From Lamellibrachia satsuma (Eukaryota; Annelida; Polychaeta; Sabellida; Siboglinidae), in NCBI GenBank assembly GCA_033239005.1, contig BSQZ01000072.1, forward strand, positions 417,501-481,500: a stretch of 64,000 bases of DNA. The letters run 5' to 3'. Made by a program: the position numbers and the translations under genes. The notes under the pieces are model-generated. The model did not search any database, was not told the DNA's origin, and was given only the letters and a program-made list of their open reading frames with translations. Shown here piece by piece: positions 48,048-54,000 of this stretch; the stretch's first letter is position 1, and the number at the start of each line of letters is the position of its first letter.

Positions 48048-51000
48048 GTAAAGTTAATTGACATGCAGTCTATAGTAACTAGGCCCAATCGATTATATAA
48101 TCGAAAGTTGATTGGTTGGTGCCACCCAATTATAACCGATGATCGATTATGAAATTCCAACCGATTCCCAAAAAAATGCGAAGATTTCACACAAACTTTC
48201 TTCAGACCGATACAAGAAAAAACTGGTCCAGTATTTTTAATTGACAAGGTCAGCTACTTTTAACTCTTGAGTGCCATATAAATGTATAGGCCAAATAAAA
48301 GTATGGGGGTGGGGCAAATTGTTCAAATGAATAATAGTACAGTGCGAAAAAGTCACTAGTATATTTGTCTTTTTTAGCGGCGAAGCAATTTTTTTACTCG
48401 AAGTGAAGCCAAGCCCATGCATCCCTAAAAAACTACGCGGATTACCGTGTCTTTTGGGTTTTTTCTGCCGAATATGCATAAACTTTATGCATATTCGCGT
48501 CACAGCAGATATACTAACCGCATTTGATATCTGCGGAAAACCTGGAAAATTTCCGTTTTTAAATGGACACTAAAGTCTTATTGAATTGAATACGCAAGCC
48601 CGTTTCAGGGGAAACTGCTGCCAGCCGGTTACGACCGGTTTGAGGCGCTGCACACGGTGGCCATTTACGGTCGGTTTACGCGGTGATACTTGCATTTTAA
48701 CTAATAATATACCATGTCGAGCTCCAGAGAACTAAAGATTCTGACCAGTTCATCTAATCATGGAAATTTAATGGTCTAACGCTTCAGGATGAAAATCTAG
48801 GATCCTCAGAAGCACGGGATCCCACTAAATTCATGACTAGCGCTAGCAATAGGTTGCGAACGATTCCTCTCCTAAAAATTATACCCTGCATAATTTGCCA
48901 CGATTATTGGAGAATATAGACTGGCCAAATGTAAAAATTTAATAATAGTATAGTGCCAAATAAGGATGCATATAGGGTGGCATTTTTCATCAAATAAATA
49001 CGCGTATATGGACGTTTATTTGGCACTCAAGATTAAACACATATTTAACAATTTCTAACAAACACAGACATAAAGACCAAATTCCATGTGGTTTTGTTTT
49101 ATACATAATATATGGAAACATCTATTCTTGCCTTGTGCTACATATTACAGCGTCATAGTTCGCGCTAATCCTTGTGGAATTTATTTAAATTGTTATATAA
49201 AATATTGTGTCAAACACTCCCTTGGGGTCATACCTGGCCCACAGACTATGACATATAACAACTGTCAAGTGACAAACAACTAGATTTTAAATTGTTATAT
49301 AAGATATTATGTCAAACACTCCCTTGGGGTCATACCTGTCCCACAGATATATATATCATATGACATCACCTAATATAACAATGTTTCCAAAGTTGCACAG
49401 CTACAATGTACATTACCTCTGGCTCTGATGTTTGCTGTCCTGGTGGGGCCCTTTGCTGCTTCCAGGTTAGCAACTCGCTCTTCAAGAGCTCCAACTGCAC
49501 CTGAAGACAGAACATTTGTTAGTTTGAATACAATACAACTATACACGTCAAAATATACCTATAAAACACTAGGTTTATAACTCTGTTTTTCATTTATTGA
49601 TCCATCAAAAGCCAGTACAACCACACGATCAGGACAACGTCATAGCTAAGATGTCAGCTGGTAATAACACATGTAGGTATCAACACCATCTGGTTTTTAA
49701 AAAATACCACTGGACAATGGTTAATACGTGTCTTTTAAACATGGACCATTAAAATTAGTAACTGATGCACATAATGGGAGGTGTATAACAAGATTTACAA
49801 TCCAAGCCAAAGGCATGTGGACAAAGAAGCCATTGGCTTATTGAGAGTCTTTTTTCAACTATGTGTAACCCGCCCTCCCGAGATATGTGTCAACCTTGTT
49901 TTTAAACATATTCACACTGCTGGCAGTTACACAATCCGTAGACGATTTGTTCCATTCATTTATGTGTTATACAGAAATGCTGATGTGGGTAAGATGGGCT
50001 GCACTAATCAAAATAAAAAGTTATATTTTGTCATCAGACACATTAATGAGGAAAGACACATTAATGTGAAAAGTATATTTTGAAGTATTTTAAATAGTGT
50101 CAATTCTGATGTAAATACGCAACATGTGAAAGAGTGTGCGCAAAATGCAGGGAATTGTTATAATGACAATAACATACACATTACACCTTGCATGGCGTAG
50201 AATGCTACAGACATACTGAAGTCTGGTAAATCATGTGATAATGATGGGCTATCTGCTGAACATGTTAAACTTGCAGATAGGTACATAAATATATTACTGT
50301 CCATTTTTTACACCAGTGTTTTCACACATGGACAACTACCTGATGATTTTATGAAAACGATTATTATTCCCTTGATCAAAAAAGTTAAAGAACTTACGCA
50401 TGCACTATCACGATACAAGTGGGACATTGTTGGCCTCGCAGAAACAAGGTGGACAGACGAAGGAGACACATCAACAGAAGAAGGCCACAAGATATGCCCC
50501 AACCACATCGCAGAGCGACAAATAAACTGAAATGTTCTATCAGACACTCGAAGAGACAATAGCGAGAACACGGAAGAAGGATATAATCATCGGCGACTGG
50601 AATGCAAAGATAGGTGAAGATGCATATGAAGATTGGGCAGGAACAGTCGGCAAATTTTGGATGTGGAAACACGGGAAAACACACAATCAGATCGACTACA
50701 TCTTGACACCTCAGCGATTCAAGTCTAGTATCAACAAGCCAAAAGCAAGAACTTTTCCGGGCGCTGATGTAGGAAGTGATCACGATCTTGTAATGATGAC
50801 AATACATCTGAGGTTGCAGAGGAATTGGAAAAACAAGAATTCTCGGATAAGATTTGACATAGAGGAACTGCAAGATCCAAACATTGCAACACATTTTAAA
50901 GCAACAATTGGAGGACGATTTGCAGCACTTAACTTCTTGGAGCCAGATTACAACAATCTTGTCAACTTGATCGGTACAGCCATGTGTGACACTGCTAAGG

Positions 51001-54000
51001 AAGTAGGGCAAACCAAAGATCAAGCGACAGCCATGGGTACCTGACGATGTAGTGAAGCTTTGTGACCACAGACGAGAGCTAACAAAGAAAAACCACTAAC
51101 GAAGAAGTGCACAGACAGTATCGAGAACTAAATAAAGACATCAGAAAAGAATGGGGAAAGCAAAGAACGATTGGATAAACAAACAGTCCACTGAAATAGA
51201 GACCGGGGTGAAGGGAAACAACACCAGACAGGCTTATTCCATCTTGACAGCCCACACCGAAAAAAAGGCAGTACTTGGGAGATGGACCGAAGAACACTAC
51301 AACTACGAACTGAATACAGATGACAACATCCTCGGAACACCCAGCGTCAACAAAGTACCAGCTGAACTTATCAAACATTGTGGGGAGGCAATGATAGATG
51401 TTTTCATGATCACATGCCAAAATATTTGGGAAACCAAGACTTGGCCAGAAGATAGGACGAAATCGCTCATAACGATATCAAAGAAAGGGAACTTACGCTG
51501 CTGTAAGAACTACAGAAGTTTGATCAGCCATCCCAGCAAAATAATGCTAAGAATCATACTCAACCGATTCAAAGGCAAAGCAGAAGAACTGTTATCAGAC
51601 GAACAGGCAGGCTTCCGACCGAAAAGAAGCACAACCGAACAAGTCTTTAACACGAGACTGTTAATCGAGAAACACGTTGATCACCATCAAGACCTATATC
51701 ACAATTTCATCGACTTCAAAAAGGCATTTGATCGTGTGTGGCACAAAGGACTCTGGCGAGGAAATACGCACACGGATAAACTTGGCAACATCAGCGACAG
51801 CAAGACTCAAGAAGATACGGAACAACAACATCAAAACGGCAACAAAGATATGACTATAAACACCTGGTTCCGTCAGTGTTTACATACAGATGCGAAAGCT
51901 GGACCATGAAAGCCGAATCTGGAAGATGAATAGCTGCATCTGAGATGAAATTCTTCAGAAAGATCCTGAAAATTCCTTACAGTGACCACATAACAAATAT
52001 ATTACTAATGCAAGCCATCACCAAAGCCGCAGGACGACAAGAACCGCTTTTGGCCACAATAAAACGCCGAAAACTCCAATGGTTTGGTCATACAATGAGA
52101 CAACACACTTGCCAAAGATATACTACAAGGCACGATCAAAGACTTCAGAAAACAAGGAAGACCACGAAATATGTACCTGGACAACATTCGAAAGTGGACG
52201 GGTCTGGAGCCATGAAAATTATGCGACGCTGCCCACAACCGTCCCAGATGGAGAAAGATCACTGTGGAAGCCTCCAAGCATGCACCCCTACGATCGACCA
52301 GATCAAGGGATGAGTGAGTGAGTGAGTGAGTGAGTGAGTGAGTGAGTTAGTGCATGAGTGATAAAAAAACACCCCTATGATCGACCCGGTCAAGGGATGA
52401 ATGATTGAGAGTGAGTGAGTGCGTGAGTGATAAAAAAAACACCCCTACGACAGGCTTAATCAAGGGATGAGTGAGTGAGTGAGTGAGTGAGTGAGTGATC
52501 AAAAACAAATCTGGTGACCCTATCGATGTTAATGACTATACCCATTCCATTGGTTCCAGTCGCCTCCAAGATTTTTTTTATTATATTGTTATAACAGCCC
52601 TGTTTATTTTAGATGCATCTAAAGCATTTGATAGAGTTAACCACTGGACACTTTTTGAGAAACTGCTTAACCAAGGTTTTCCTATTTTGCGTGTATGTAT
52701 TCTCTTATACTTTAATGTCATTCATTACTTTACGTTTCGTTGAATACATGGGGTACCATGACTTCCAGATTTTGTAATGTATCGAACGGTGTTCGACAAG
52801 GATGGATATTATCATCATATTTATTTACATTGTATGTGGATGATTTAAGTAATACATTAAACAATGCTGGTATTGGATGTCACATTAACAACTGTTGTGC
52901 TATCCATATGTTTTATGTAGGCGGTTTATGTGTTATTGCGCCAAGTCCCTGTGGTCTACAGGCTTTACTGAGTATTATATTATATGTGCCAAATTTAGCA
53001 AGACCTTGCACGTCTCCTGAAGAAAATACACATTTTGTGTCAGTGTGAGTTAAAGGCACATATACATCATAAATTGGTAGCCAATCCATCTTAGTAACAA
53101 AAACTATTGATCCGCAAGGTAGTGCTAGGAGTCATAAGCGTTTGCAGTGGTTGCCTTTTTCCCGTGCAACTGGGCAAGTTTATATAACAAAAAATAGTTT
53201 GTGACTCTGTCTGTTCTCTCATATCTGTCAATTTTTCAAATTTGAATAGTGATCAATATCAATCAATAGAACGCGAATAGTACACAACACCAGAGAGTGT
53301 ATTAATCTTAATAAATGTCAATCAATAGAACGCGAATAGTACATGACACCAGAAAGTGTATTAATCTTAATAAATATCAATCAATAGTACGCGAATAGTA
53401 CACGACACCAGAAAGTGTATTAATCTTAATAAACGCATAAACCTATCAACTGGATTTTCGCTATGGAGTTTTTAACCCACCTTTAACCGCCTGGACATCT
53501 CTTGAAACAAACATACATTATGTGTAAGTGACAATCAAATGCACGTAAACATTTTGTCATGGATCAATTAGACCCAGTAACAAAATGTATTTAGCTAAAT
53601 CCCAGTCAGCAGTGTAATGTTTAGTGATAGCCCACCAGATGGCAAAACTAGTCAATAGTCACGTTGAACATTTATTGTGTAGATTATTCTGTTAACTTTA
53701 TCGTATTATACCATACTATAATTTATCGTACTATATCATATAGCTAATGTGTTGACTTTACATGTTCTATGTTTCATGTACAATATGATAGCCACATACT
53801 ACATTACTTTCTACTTAAGTCTACGTTACTGTATTACTGTACTATACACACCACAATTACAACAGGGCAGTTTCTATGACCTGGCTGTGTGACCATTGTA
53901 CTGTATGATCTTAATTAATAAAGAGCTCCTGCCAGGAAACCTATGCTGCATGCAAACACATTCGTGTAATTCCTTGACGTGCTCACTGAGTCCTTATGCG

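Noticed and set aside
50394..51023. 209-codon minus-strand frame
   Set aside because: Antisense of the RTE-like endonuclease region.
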